From: Micromonospora sp. WMMD961
GTDB lineage: Bacteria > Actinomycetota > Actinomycetes > Mycobacteriales > Micromonosporaceae
Length of the DNA: 64,000 nucleotides
Direction: 5' to 3'
Assembly: GCF_029626145.1 (NCBI RefSeq)
Contig: NZ_JARUBJ010000002.1
Coordinates: 1,828,501 to 1,892,500 of the forward strand
In this document: positions 1 through 10,074 of the stretch, in pieces
Position numbering within the stretch: the first letter of the stretch is position 1
Layout of the letters: each line of letters opens with the position of its first letter
Program-made: the position numbers and the translations under genes
The notes under the pieces: model-generated
Seen by the model: the letters and a program-made list of their open reading frames with translations, nothing else
What the model was told of the DNA's origin: nothing
Database searches by the model: none

Positions 1-1
1 G

Positions 2-1309
2 CAGCTCGCCGACAACGTGCTGGACCAGATCGTCGCGCTGGTCCTGGTGGTCGCCATGACGGCGGTCACCGGCAGTGTCGTGCCGGGACTGTTCTTCCTG
101 GGCACGATGGTCGTCTCCGGGCTGGCCGCGACGTTGTTCGGGCCGAAGCTCGAACGGGCGGCGCGGGCCACTGTGGCGGCGCGGGCCGCCTTCGCCACGG
201 CGCTGGTCTCCGCGCTGTCCGCGGCGCGGACGGTGAAGCTCGCCGGCGCGACCACGGCGGTGCTACGCCATCTGGCCAGCCTGGACGTGCTGCGCAGCGA
301 CCGGCAGCGGCGGGAGATCGCGGTGCAGGTGTGGGCGCGTTCCACGCCGTCGATGGCCAGTGGACTGTTGCCGATCGGCGCGTGGGCGCTCTACCTGAGC
401 GGTGGACTCTCCGCCGGGGCGGTGCTGGTGGCGGTCTCCACGCTGGGCGCGGCCCGCTGGTTCGCCTGGACCACCGCGTCGTTGATCTCCCAGCTGCCGT
501 CGGCGCGGGTCTGGACCCGGCGTACGGTGGCGATGACCGGAGTGAGCGCGTACTCCGCGGGGGTTCCGGCTGTCGACCTGGCCGCCGGGACGGCGCCCGC
601 GCCGACGCCGGCACCCCGGCACCCGCTGCGCCGCCTGGAACTGCGCGACTTCGGAGTGGTGCACTCCGACGGTACGGTGGCCGTCCGGAATGTCGACCTG
701 ACCGTGCAGCGTGGGCAGCTGGTGCTGGTGGTCGGGCCGGTCGGGTCGGGCAAGTCCTCGTTGCTGCGGGCGCTGGCCGGGATCGTGCACCACACCGGTG
801 AGCTGGCCTGGAACGGCGACCCGGTCACCGAGCCGGAGCTGTTCCTGCGCCCCAACCAGGTCGGCTACGTCGGCCAGTTGCCCCGGGTGCTGTCCGGCAC
901 GGTCGCCGACAACATCGCGCTCGGGCACCAGGTCGACGCGGCGGGCGCGGTCAGCACCGCCCAGCTCGACCACGACCTGGTCGCCGCCGGCGGTGGGCTC
1001 GGCCTGCTCATCGGGCACAAGGGCACCCGGCTGTCCGGCGGGCAGTTGCAGCGGTTGGCGCTGGCTCGCGCGCTGGCACCGCGTACCGAATTGTTGGTCG
1101 CCGACGACGTGTCGTCGGCGCTGGACGTCACCACCGAGCTGGCGCTGTGGCAGGCGTTGCGCGACCACGGGGTGACAGTGGTCGGCTCGACGGCGAAGCG
1201 CGCGGCGCTGGTCCGGGCCGATCACGTGGTGGTGTTGCTCGGCGGGGCGGTCGCGGCCCAGGGCACCTGGCAGGACCTGGAGGGTGACTGGTCGCACCTG
1301 GCCGGCTGA
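2..1309 (+). CDS. ABC exporter subunit (fused membrane and ATPase domains), 5' truncated
   Basis: The reading frame is open to the window edge, so the N-terminus is missing. The first part (to about nt 560) is hydrophobic and looks like the end of an ABC exporter membrane domain; the rest is the nucleotide-binding domain. Visible motifs are Walker A GPVGSGKSS (about nt 735), a Q-loop GYVGQLPRVL, signature LSGGQLQR and Walker B LLVADDVSSALD. The catalytic glutamate after Walker B is Asp (ADD instead of DE), and the usual switch histidine is replaced in VVGSTAKR. This pattern is known from the degenerate half of heterodimeric ABC exporters, so an active partner subunit probably lies upstream of the window. 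The substrate cannot be told. A strong hairpin follows the stop. Confidence 0.85.
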   Translation, partial: QLADNVLDQIVALVLVVAMTAVTGSVVPGLFFLGTMVVSGLAATLFGPKLERAARATVAARAAFATALVSALSAARTVKLAGATTAVLRHLASLDVLRSDRQRREIAVQVWARSTPSMASGLLPIGAWALYLSGGLSAGAVLVAVSTLGAARWFAWTTASLISQLPSARVWTRRTVAMTGVSAYSAGVPAVDLAAGTAPAPTPAPRHPLRRLELRDFGVVHSDGTVAVRNVDLTVQRGQLVLVVGPVGSGKSSLLRALAGIVHHTGELAWNGDPVTEPELFLRPNQVGYVGQLPRVLSGTVADNIALGHQVDAAGAVSTAQLDHDLVAAGGGLGLLIGHKGTRLSGGQLQRLALARALAPRTELLVADDVSSALDVTTELALWQALRDHGVTVVGSTAKRAALVRADHVVVLLGGAVAAQGTWQDLEGDWSHLAG

Positions 1310-1310
1310 C

Positions 1311-1347
1311 GGTCGGGCGGCTGTCGGGGCACGGCAGCCGCCCGACC
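1311..1347. terminator. Perfect hairpin between convergent genes
   Basis: A perfect 13-bp stem (GGTCGGGCGGCTG, 1311-1323, with its complement 1335-1347) and an 11-nt loop start one base after the ABC gene stop. The hairpin lies between that gene and the convergent Old Yellow Enzyme gene. There is no U-tract, as is usual in high-GC actinomycetes. Its placement suggests a bidirectional terminator. Confidence 0.6.
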
Positions 1348-1356
1348 ACGTCGGTG

Positions 1357-2424
1357 TCAGTAGGCGCGGGCGTACTGGTCGGGTCCGCTGTACGCGACGC
1401 CGAGCTTCGCGGCTGCCCGGCGCGGCCAGTACGGGTCGCGCAGCAACTCCCGGCCGAGCAGCACCAGGTCGGCTTCGCCGCCGGCGACGATCTGCTCGGC
1501 GTGCTCGGGCTCGACGATCAGGCCCACCGCGCCGGTCGGCACGCCGGCCTCGCGGCGGATCTGGGCGGCCAGCGGCACCTGGTAGCCGGGGCCGAGCGGG
1601 ATGCGCTGCTCGACGCTGACGCCCCCGGACGACGCGTCGACCAGGTCGACGCCGACACCGGCCAGCTCGCCGGCCAGCACCACACTGTCGTCGATCGTCC
1701 AACCGCCCTCGACCCAGTCGGTGGCGGAGATCCGGGTCAGCACCGGCACGTCCTCGCCGACCGCGGCGCGCACCGCGCGGGCCACCTCCAGGGTGAGCCG
1801 CATCCGGGCGGCCCGGTCGCCGCCGTACGAGTCGGTGCGGCGGTTGGTCAGCGGCGAGAGGAACTCGTTGAGCAGGTAGCCGTGCGCGGCGTGGATCTCC
1901 ACGGCGGCGAAGCCGGCGTCCAGCGACCGCTCGGCGGCGGTCGCGAACGCCTCGACCACGCCGGCGATGCCGGCCTCGTCGAGGCTGGTCGGCGTCCGGT
2001 AGCCGGTGGTGAACGCCTCCGAGCCGGGCGCGACGGGCGTCCATCCGCCCTCGGCGTCCGGCACGCCGCCGCGTTCCGGTGCCCACGGCCGGTACGTGGA
2101 GGCCTTGAACCCGGCGTGCGCGAGCTGCACGGCCGGCACCGAGCCGTGGGCGGCGACGAACGCCGTCACCGGCCGCCAGGCGTCGACGTGGGCGCCGGAC
2201 CACAGCCCGGTGTCCTGGGGGCTGATCCGGCCCTCGGGGAGTACGGCGGTCGCCTCGGTCAGCACCAGACCGGCACCGCCGACCGCGCGGCTGCCCAGGT
2301 GGGTCAGGTGCCAGTCGGTGGGCAGACCGTCGGGGCCGGCGGAGTACTGGCACATCGGTGCCATGGCGATCCGGTTGGGCAATGTGACCGCACGCAGGGC
2401 CAGGGGGGTGAACAGGGAACTCAT
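1357..2424 (-). CDS. NADH:flavin oxidoreductase, Old Yellow Enzyme, YqjM-like
   Basis: A 355-residue FMN-dependent ene-reductase of the YqjM (thermophilic-like) OYE class, which reduces activated C=C bonds with NAD(P)H. The N-terminus has the class signature PNRIAMAPMCQYSA, including the regulatory cysteine. It is followed by the HAAHGYLLNEFLSP block and RRTDSYGGD, which bind FMN and substrate. The ATG at 2424 was chosen because GAGAGG stands 9 nt upstream and the family N-terminus (MSSLFTPLALRAV) begins there; the frame extends further upstream to 2487. The gene lies downstream of, and in the same direction as, a cation symporter. The physiological substrate is unknown. Confidence 0.9.
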   Translation of the reverse strand: MSSLFTPLALRAVTLPNRIAMAPMCQYSAGPDGLPTDWHLTHLGSRAVGGAGLVLTEATAVLPEGRISPQDTGLWSGAHVDAWRPVTAFVAAHGSVPAVQLAHAGFKASTYRPWAPERGGVPDAEGGWTPVAPGSEAFTTGYRTPTSLDEAGIAGVVEAFATAAERSLDAGFAAVEIHAAHGYLLNEFLSPLTNRRTDSYGGDRAARMRLTLEVARAVRAAVGEDVPVLTRISATDWVEGGWTIDDSVVLAGELAGVGVDLVDASSGGVSVEQRIPLGPGYQVPLAAQIRREAGVPTGAVGLIVEPEHAEQIVAGGEADLVLLGRELLRDPYWPRRAAAKLGVAYSGPDQYARAY

Positions 2425-2447
2425 GGGGGACATCCTCTCGAACGGCG

Positions 2448-2485
2448 GCGGCGACGGGTCCCCGGGGAGAGGGGCCCGTCGCCGC
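2448..2485. terminator. Hairpin between symporter and OYE genes
   Basis: GCGGCGACGGG (2448-2458) pairs perfectly with CCCGTCGCCGC (2475-2485), and the inner GTCCC/GGGG bases can extend the stem. It sits between the symporter stop and the OYE start on the minus strand, so it could terminate the symporter transcript or structure the OYE leader. Confidence 0.45.
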
Positions 2486-2500
2486 ACGACGGTGACGTGG

Positions 2501-3805
2501 TCAGGCGGGAACAGGGCTCAGTTCGGGCCGGGTCTCCGCGACCGGCTCCGGTTCGCTCAGGTCGCGTCGACCGGCGGACTCGTACGCGACCCGGTCGAGG
2601 GTGCCCTCGCGGGCGGCGACGACGGTCGGCACCAGAGCCTGCCCGGCCACGTTGGTGGCGGTGCGGATCATGTCCAGGATCGGGTCGATGGCCAGCAGCA
2701 GGCCGGCGCCGGCGAGCGGCAGGCCCAGCGTGCTGAGGGTCAGGGTCAGCATCACGATCGCGCCGGTCAGGCCGGCGGTGGCCGCCGAACCGACCACCGA
2801 GACGAAGGCGATCAGCAGGTAGTCGGTCAGGCCGAGCTGCACACCGAACACCTGGGCCACGAAGATCGCGGCGAGCGCCGGGTAGACGGCGGCGCAACCG
2901 TCCATCTTCGTGGTGGCGCCGAACGGCACCGCGAACGAGGCGTACTCGCGGGGCACGCCGAGCCGCTCGACGGAACGCTGGGTCACCGGCATGGTGCCGA
3001 CCGAGGAACGGGACACGAAGGCCAGCTCGATCGCCGGCCAGGCACCGGCGAAGAAGCGCAGCGGGTTGAGCCGGCCGGCGAGGATCAGCACCAGCGGGTA
3101 GACCACGAACAGCACGATGGCGCAGCCGACGTAGACGGCGGTGGTGAACTTGGCGAGGGGGGCCAGCAGGTCCCAGCCGTACGAGGCGACGGCGTTGCCG
3201 ATCAGGCCGAGCGTGCCGATCGGGGCGAGGCGGATGACCCACCAGAGCGCCTTCTGGACGATCTCCAGCAGGGAGCGGTTCAACGCCACGAACGGCTCGG
3301 CGGCTTCGCCGACGAGCAGGGCGGCGGCGCCCACGACGACGGCGAGGAAGACGATCTGCAGGACGTTGCCCTCGACGAACGCGCCGATCGGGTTGGTGGG
3401 CACGATGCCGGTGAGGAAGTCGGTCCACGAGCCGGTCTTCTTCGGTGCGGCAGCGCCACCCAGGTCGAGGCTCACGCCCCGGCCGGGGTTGGTGAGCAGG
3501 CCGAGCCCGATGCCGATGCTCACCGCGATCAGGGCGGTGATGCCGAACCACATCAGCGTCTTGAGGGCGAGCCGGGCGGCGTTGGCGACACCGCGCAGGC
3601 TGACCACGCTGACCACGATGGCGGTGAAGACCAACGGCGGCACGGCCAGCTTGAGGAGCTGGACGAAGAGGCTGCCGACGGTGTGCAGGGTGCTGGTCAG
3701 CCAGCTCAGGTCGTTGGTGCGGGCCAGGAAGCCCAGCGCGACGCCGAGCACGAGGCCGAGCAGGATCTGCACGGAGAAGGGAATCTTGCGCAGGCTGAAG
3801 GGCAT
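2501..3805 (-). CDS. Dicarboxylate/amino acid:cation symporter (DAACS/SDF family)
   Basis: A 434-residue membrane protein of the sodium:dicarboxylate symporter family, with the usual eight-helix plus two-hairpin architecture. The N-terminus FSLRKIPFSVQILLGLVLGV starts the first helix. A serine-rich hairpin (SRSSVGTMPVTQ), the FGATTKMDGCAAVYPA segment (helix 7 signature region) and the helix 8 motif DMIRTATNVAGQALVP are present. These mark cation-coupled uptake of acidic amino acids, C4-dicarboxylates or cystine; the exact substrate cannot be assigned. The C-terminal 40 residues are hydrophilic and variable. The ATG at 3805 lacks a strong Shine-Dalgarno sequence. Confidence 0.88.
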   Translation of the reverse strand: MPFSLRKIPFSVQILLGLVLGVALGFLARTNDLSWLTSTLHTVGSLFVQLLKLAVPPLVFTAIVVSVVSLRGVANAARLALKTLMWFGITALIAVSIGIGLGLLTNPGRGVSLDLGGAAAPKKTGSWTDFLTGIVPTNPIGAFVEGNVLQIVFLAVVVGAAALLVGEAAEPFVALNRSLLEIVQKALWWVIRLAPIGTLGLIGNAVASYGWDLLAPLAKFTTAVYVGCAIVLFVVYPLVLILAGRLNPLRFFAGAWPAIELAFVSRSSVGTMPVTQRSVERLGVPREYASFAVPFGATTKMDGCAAVYPALAAIFVAQVFGVQLGLTDYLLIAFVSVVGSAATAGLTGAIVMLTLTLSTLGLPLAGAGLLLAIDPILDMIRTATNVAGQALVPTVVAAREGTLDRVAYESAGRRDLSEPEPVAETRPELSPVPA

Positions 3806-3943
3806 GGTCTATCCATTTGTCCGGTCTGATTCAGGGCAGGCGTGAAAGCGCAGCTAGCCCGTACAGATGCCACTGGCCTGCAGTCGGAGATCGACATACA
3901 GGCGGACAGTGAGGCCCCAGACATTGGTCATCGTTCGCCGACG

Positions 3944-4660
3944 CTACGCCGATTTCCGTTTATTGGAAGGAGTGGTCGGCGTGAGGCTCCTTACAGCGGG
4001 TGAACTTTCCGCTGCCAGGGCCAGTGCGGTGGCGGTGGCCACACCCCACAGCACGGCGAGTGCGAGGATCAGCCGCTCCAGCACGCCCACGAACGTGCCC
4101 CGACCGAGGACGAGCATCGCCAGCCCCACTGCGGCGCAGAGCGGCAGGGTCAGCGCGGCGGCCACGCCGGCCAGTCGGCGTACCGTCGGGCCCGCCGGCC
4201 CGGACACGGCGAGCGTGACCATGGCGAAGACCACCGCCGCGGTCGCCGCGATGCTCGCGCCGCCGTGCACCAGATCCGCTACCGTCGCACGTTCGAACGG
4301 CGGCAACGGGCAGCCGGCGGAGCAGGTCACCGCTCCGGACACGGCGGTGAAGACCGCGCTGGTGGCGAGCAGCGCCGGGGCCGCCCACACCCCGGAGGGC
4401 AGCGCCGCGCCGACCAGCAGCAGCGCGGCGGCAAGAGCGAGGATCCCGATCCGGTACGTCGGGGCGTGCGCACTGCCGGCGATGCCCGCCTCGCTGACGT
4501 ACCCGGTGAGCCCTGGACCGGGGCCGGCGACCACGGCGACCGTCACCGCGACCGCACCGGCCACCGCGCAGCCGGCCGCCGCGGACCCGGCGACCCGGCG
4601 GGCGACGTCGGCGCGGATCCCCGCCGAGGTCGTGGTGCCGGGCCGACCCGGCTCAACCAC
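3944..4660 (-). CDS. DUF998-type integral membrane protein
   Basis: A 238-residue protein with about six hydrophobic segments (for example residues 25-50, 70-95, 130-150 and 190-215) and an Ala/Gly/Val-rich composition typical of the DUF998 family, whose role is unknown. Its GTG start at 4660 overlaps the stop of the upstream glutathione-transferase-like gene by 8 bp, so translation is probably coupled. The C-terminus ends in a short basic tail (SNKRKSA). No function is assigned. Confidence 0.7.
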   Translation of the reverse strand: MVEPGRPGTTTSAGIRADVARRVAGSAAAGCAVAGAVAVTVAVVAGPGPGLTGYVSEAGIAGSAHAPTYRIGILALAAALLLVGAALPSGVWAAPALLATSAVFTAVSGAVTCSAGCPLPPFERATVADLVHGGASIAATAAVVFAMVTLAVSGPAGPTVRRLAGVAAALTLPLCAAVGLAMLVLGRGTFVGVLERLILALAVLWGVATATALALAAESSPAVRSLTPTTPSNKRKSA

Positions 4661-5618
4661 GCCCGTGCGGCGTGCCCCAGCCGGACTCGTCCGGCCCGAG
4701 CGGCACGATCCCGGTCGGGTTGATCTCCCGGTGCGTGCCGTAGTAGTGCCGTTTGATGTGGTCGAAGTCGACCGTCTCGCCGAAGCCCGGGGTCTGGAAC
4801 AGGTCCCGGGCGTACGCCCACAGCACCGGCATCTCGGTCAGCTTGCTGCGGTTGCACTTGAAGTGTCCGTGGTACGCGGCGTCGAAGCGGACCAGCGTGG
4901 TGAACAGCCGCACGTCGGCCTCGGTGATCGCGTCGCCCATCAGGTAGCGCTGCCCGGCGAGGCGTTCGGAGAGGACGTCCAGTCGGGCGAACAGAGCCCG
5001 GAACGCCTCGTCGTACGCCTCCTGGGAGGTGGCGAACCCGCACCGGTAGACGCCGTTGTTGACGTCGGTGTGGATCTCGGCCATCAGCGCGTCCATCTCG
5101 GGACGCAACTCGACCGGGTACAGGTCCGGCGCGCCGGGCGCGTGCAGCCGCCGCCACTCGGTGGAGAAGTCGAGGGTGAGCTGCGGGTAGTCGTTGGTGA
5201 CGACGCGGCCGGTCAGTGTGTCCACCAGCGCCGGCACTGTCACCCGGCCGGTGTAGTCCGGGTCGGTGGCCAGGTACGCCTCGGAGAGGAAGCCGACACC
5301 GAGGACCGGGTCGAAGCCGTCCGGGTCGAGGGCGAATGCCCAGCCCCGCTCGTCCCGGATCGGGTCGACGGTGCCCAGCGAGATCGCGTCGTCCAGCCCG
5401 AGCAGGCCGCGCACGATCCTCGCCCGGTGCGCCCACGGGCACGCCCGGCACCAGATCAGCCGGTACCGGCCGGCCTCCAGGGGCCAACGGTCCTGCTCGT
5501 CCGGGCCGCCGCCGGGTGGCGACGTGGAGTCGGCGGTGACCCGCCCGGTGAACCGGTTGGGCTGGCGGACGAACGCGCCGCCGCCACTGGTCTCTGCGCT
5601 GAACTGGGCCCGAGCCAT
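4653..5618 (-). CDS. Glutathionyl-hydroquinone reductase-like protein (Xi-class GST, YqjG/ECM4 family)
   Basis: A 321-residue member of the Xi-class GST/S-glutathionyl-hydroquinone reductase family. The thioredoxin-fold half carries the active-site cysteine in RACPWAHRARI (about residue 59), and the C-terminal helical half has GDAITEADVRLFTTLVRFD. Family members reductively remove a thiol adduct from hydroquinones. Actinobacteria generally use mycothiol rather than glutathione, so the natural thiol here may differ (inference). The ATG at 5618 opens the family-typical N-terminus. It forms a two-gene unit with the downstream DUF998-type membrane protein. Confidence 0.88.
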   Translation of the reverse strand: MARAQFSAETSGGGAFVRQPNRFTGRVTADSTSPPGGGPDEQDRWPLEAGRYRLIWCRACPWAHRARIVRGLLGLDDAISLGTVDPIRDERGWAFALDPDGFDPVLGVGFLSEAYLATDPDYTGRVTVPALVDTLTGRVVTNDYPQLTLDFSTEWRRLHAPGAPDLYPVELRPEMDALMAEIHTDVNNGVYRCGFATSQEAYDEAFRALFARLDVLSERLAGQRYLMGDAITEADVRLFTTLVRFDAAYHGHFKCNRSKLTEMPVLWAYARDLFQTPGFGETVDFDHIKRHYYGTHREINPTGIVPLGPDESGWGTPHGRG

Positions 5619-5725
5619 GCCGCCAACCTATCCGCTGCCGGCGCGGATATCCTGGCGGCCGGTAGCCCCCGCGAACCGGTGGGCGTGCCTCCACCCCCGC
5701 CGTCTGCACCCCCGAAGGACTCGCG

Positions 5726-6931
<1,206 letters not shown>

Positions 6932-7032
6932 AGTGGTCCACACCACACGACCCGCGGGTCTGCCGGTGGTCGTGCACGTCCGTCGACGCCGGTGCCGTCC
7001 CGCGTCGCGGCGACGAACTGGGGAGCACACCG

Positions 7033-7845
7033 ATGCCCGACGGACTGCCGACCGAGATCGATCTGACCAGGCCGAGCGCGGCCCGGGTGTACGACTACTT
7101 CCTTGGCGGGGCGCACAACTTCGAGATCGACCGGCAGTTGGCCGAACAGATCGCGAGCATGACCCCGAACCTCGCCGCCACCATGCGGTCCGGCCGTGAG
7201 TTCCTACGACGGTCCGTCCGGGTGCTGCTCGACGCCGGAATCGACCAGTTCCTCGACATCGGCTCCGGAATTCCTACCGTCGGCAACGTGCACGAGGTGG
7301 CGCAGGGGAAGAACCCCAAGGCCCGGGTGGTGTACGTCGACATCGACCCGGTGGCGGTGGCGCACAGCCGGGAGTTGCTCGCGGGCAACGAGCTGACCGG
7401 GGTCATCCACGCCGACCTGCGTGAGCCGGAGCGGATCCTCGCCGAGACCCGGCAGCTCGGGTTGATCGACTTCAGTCGACCGATGGGCATCCTGCTGGCC
7501 GGGGTGGTGCACTTCATCCCCGACGGCGACGGGCCCGAGCGGATCCTGGCCGCCCTGCGGGCCGCTGCCGCGCCGGGCAGTTTCCTGGTCATCTCGCACT
7601 CCACGTTCGAGGACCAGCCGCAGGAGATGCTCGACGCCCAGCGTCTCTCCGCGCGCACGGACACCGAGATCACCCTGCGCTCCCGCGACCAGGTGACCGG
7701 CTTCTTCGGCGACTGGACGGTCCTGGAGCCGGGCGTGGTGCACATGCCGCTCTGGCGTCCCGACTCACCGTCCGAGGTGGACGATCACCCGGAGCGGTTC
7801 GGCGCCTTCGGTGGCGTCGCCCGGTACGACCAGCCCGCCGGCTGA
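7033..7845 (+). CDS. SAM-dependent methyltransferase, PF04672 (Methyltransf_19) family
   Basis: A 270-residue protein of the actinobacterial S-adenosyl methyltransferase family PF04672. The family N-terminus (RPSAARVYDYFLGGAHNFE) is intact. The SAM-binding loop is FLDIGSGIPTVGNVHE, and VYVDIDPVAVAHS follows as the acidic ribose-binding strand. The ATG at 7033 was chosen over upstream in-frame starts because GGGGAG lies 8 nt before it and the family N-terminus begins there. The substrates of this family are unknown. It is followed after 4 nt by a cyclic-di-GMP signalling gene, so the two are probably co-transcribed. Confidence 0.88.
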   Translation: MPDGLPTEIDLTRPSAARVYDYFLGGAHNFEIDRQLAEQIASMTPNLAATMRSGREFLRRSVRVLLDAGIDQFLDIGSGIPTVGNVHEVAQGKNPKARVVYVDIDPVAVAHSRELLAGNELTGVIHADLREPERILAETRQLGLIDFSRPMGILLAGVVHFIPDGDGPERILAALRAAAAPGSFLVISHSTFEDQPQEMLDAQRLSARTDTEITLRSRDQVTGFFGDWTVLEPGVVHMPLWRPDSPSEVDDHPERFGAFGGVARYDQPAG

Positions 7846-7849
7846 TCCC

Positions 7850-10006
7850 ATGGCCGCCGTCCCGGACCACGCGGGGGTGGACGCCGACCGGGCCGACGTC
7901 CAGGGGTACGCCGCCGACTGGGCCCGCGCCGTACGCCGCCTCGGCTTCGTCCCGCTCAGCGCGGCCGAGACCGAGCGGCTGCTGCTGGTGCACACGATCC
8001 GGCTGGCGCAGGCGGTACGGGCGGAGCAGTTCACCGCCCGCCCCGCCGAGGAGGTCGGCGCGGCGCTGGTGGAGGCGCACCTGACCGAGCCGAAGGCCCT
8101 GGACTGGACGTTGCACGCCCTCGGTGCGGACTTCCCGCACCGGGTGCTGGGGGTCACCGACCGGCCGGCGGACCTCGCCGACCGGATGGCGGCCCTGCAG
8201 GGTGGGCTGGCCGCCGGATTCGCCCGAGCGCTACGCGACCGTACGTTCAGTCAGCAGGAGCGGATCGCCCGCTCGGCCTGGCAGGCCCGCGACGAGGTCG
8301 AACAGGCGCTGCGCGACAGCGAGGCACGGTTTCGGGCGGTCTTCACCGGTGCCGCGATCGGGATCGGCATCGCCGGCGTGGACGGCCGGATCATCGACGT
8401 CAACCAGGCGTTCGCCGACATGCTCGGCTACTCGATCGAGGAACTGTGCGAGACCAACGTGGCGGCGTTGTTCCACGCCGACGACGCCGCCGGCATGTGG
8501 GAGCTGTACCAGGAGCTGATCGAGGGCAAGCATGACGCCGTCCGGGTGGAGAAGCGTTATCACCGCAAGGACGGCAGCATGGTCTGGACCGACCTGGCCG
8601 TCTCGCTGGTCCGGCACGACGACGGCCGGCCCCGCTTCACCGTCGCGATGATCGAGGACATCACCCAGCGGTACGAACTCCAGCAGCGGCTGCGCTTCCA
8701 GGCGCTGCACGACCCGCTGACCGGGTTGCCCAACCGGACGTTGTTCTTCGAGACGCTGGGTCGGGTCCTCGACAGCGCGGGCACCGGGCAGCGGGTCGGG
8801 GTGTGCTTCCTCGACCTGGACGGCTTCAAGGCGATCAACGACAGCCTCGGCCACGACCTCGGTGACCAACTGCTCGTGATGATCGGCCGGAGGCTTAACG
8901 CGTGCGTGGCCGACCACGGCCACCTGGTTGCCCGGATGGGCGGTGACGAGTTCGTGATCCTCGTCGACGGAGGAGACGACGTCGACGACGCGGTGGCGGT
9001 CGCGGAGGCGGCGCTGGCCGCCGTAGCGGCCCCGGTGCACGTCGGTGACCACCAGTTGGCCGTCTCGGCCAGCGTCGGCATCGTGCAGTGCCCGGCGGCG
9101 GAGACCAGTCCGTCCGAGCTGATGAAGGCGGCGGACACCACGCTCTACTGGGCGAAGGCGGCGGGCCGGGGCCAGTGGGCGGTCTACGACCCGGAACGCA
9201 GCGCCCGGGACATCGCCCGCTCGGCGCTGGTCGCCGGGCTGCCCGCCGCGCTGGATCGGGGCGAGTTCGTCCTGCACTACCAACCGATCGTGTCGCTGCT
9301 GGAGGGCAGCATGCTCGCGGTGGAGGCGCTGGTCCGGTGGGAGCACCCGGAGCTGGGCCTGATCGGGCCGGACCAGTTCATCGGCCTGGCCGAGGAGACC
9401 GGCCTGATCGTCCGGCTCGGCGAGTGGGTGCTCCGGCAGGCCTGTCACGACGCCGAGCGGTGGTGGCGGGACTTCCCCGACGCCCGGCTGGTGGTCAGCG
9501 TCAACCTTGCCGCGCGGCAGGCCGACGACCCGGCGATCGTGGAGACCGTGGCGGACGCGCTGCACACCAGCGGCCTGCCCGCCGACCTTCTCCAACTCGA
9601 GTTGACCGAGAGCGCGGTGATGGGCAGCGCCGACGAGCCGTTGCGCAGCCTGTACCGGCTCGCTGCCCTGGGTGTGCGGCTGGCCGTGGACGACTTCGGC
9701 ACCGGGTACTCCAACCTGGCGTACCTGCGGCGGCTGCCGATCCACTGCCTGAAGCTCGCCGGCCCGTTCGTCGAGGGCATCCGCGCCGACGGTGCTGCCG
9801 ACCACCGCGACGAACGGATCGTGGACGCGTTGGTGCGGTTGGCGCACGCGCTGGAATTGTGGGTGACCGCCGAGGCGGTGGAGACCGGGGAGCAGGCGGA
9901 ACGGTTGCGGGCGCTGCGCTGCGACACCGGGCAGGGCCGGTTCTTCGGCGCCCCGGCGCCGGTCGACACGATCACCGCCCGGCTCCGTGGTGACGTGGTG
10001 CCGTGA
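7850..10006 (+). CDS. PAS-GGDEF-EAL cyclic-di-GMP signalling protein
   Basis: A 718-residue protein. Residues 1-150 are an alpha-helical N-terminal region of unknown type. A PAS domain follows (about 153-275, beginning DSEARFRAVFTGAAIGIGIA). A GGDEF domain carries an intact RMGGDEF motif (about residue 364), and an EAL domain has VEALVRWEHP (about 490), LELTES and DDFGTGYSNL. Both output domains keep their main catalytic motifs, although the usual Asp after LK in the LKIDRSFV-like segment is replaced (LKLAGPFVEG). The protein may make or degrade c-di-GMP. The ATG at 7850 was chosen; an in-frame GTG at 7811 would overlap the methyltransferase gene. No membrane segment is seen. Confidence 0.9.
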   Translation: MAAVPDHAGVDADRADVQGYAADWARAVRRLGFVPLSAAETERLLLVHTIRLAQAVRAEQFTARPAEEVGAALVEAHLTEPKALDWTLHALGADFPHRVLGVTDRPADLADRMAALQGGLAAGFARALRDRTFSQQERIARSAWQARDEVEQALRDSEARFRAVFTGAAIGIGIAGVDGRIIDVNQAFADMLGYSIEELCETNVAALFHADDAAGMWELYQELIEGKHDAVRVEKRYHRKDGSMVWTDLAVSLVRHDDGRPRFTVAMIEDITQRYELQQRLRFQALHDPLTGLPNRTLFFETLGRVLDSAGTGQRVGVCFLDLDGFKAINDSLGHDLGDQLLVMIGRRLNACVADHGHLVARMGGDEFVILVDGGDDVDDAVAVAEAALAAVAAPVHVGDHQLAVSASVGIVQCPAAETSPSELMKAADTTLYWAKAAGRGQWAVYDPERSARDIARSALVAGLPAALDRGEFVLHYQPIVSLLEGSMLAVEALVRWEHPELGLIGPDQFIGLAEETGLIVRLGEWVLRQACHDAERWWRDFPDARLVVSVNLAARQADDPAIVETVADALHTSGLPADLLQLELTESAVMGSADEPLRSLYRLAALGVRLAVDDFGTGYSNLAYLRRLPIHCLKLAGPFVEGIRADGAADHRDERIVDALVRLAHALELWVTAEAVETGEQAERLRALRCDTGQGRFFGAPAPVDTITARLRGDVVP

Positions 10007-10074
10007 GTCAGGTGCAGCAACGTGGCGAGCGGGCGACCGTTGCGGGCTGAGCGGCGGCAGGGGAAGGTGACTGC

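Noticed and set aside
2006..3829. 607-codon plus-strand frame over the OYE and symporter genes
   Set aside because: Both minus-strand genes have clear family motifs; this frame has none.
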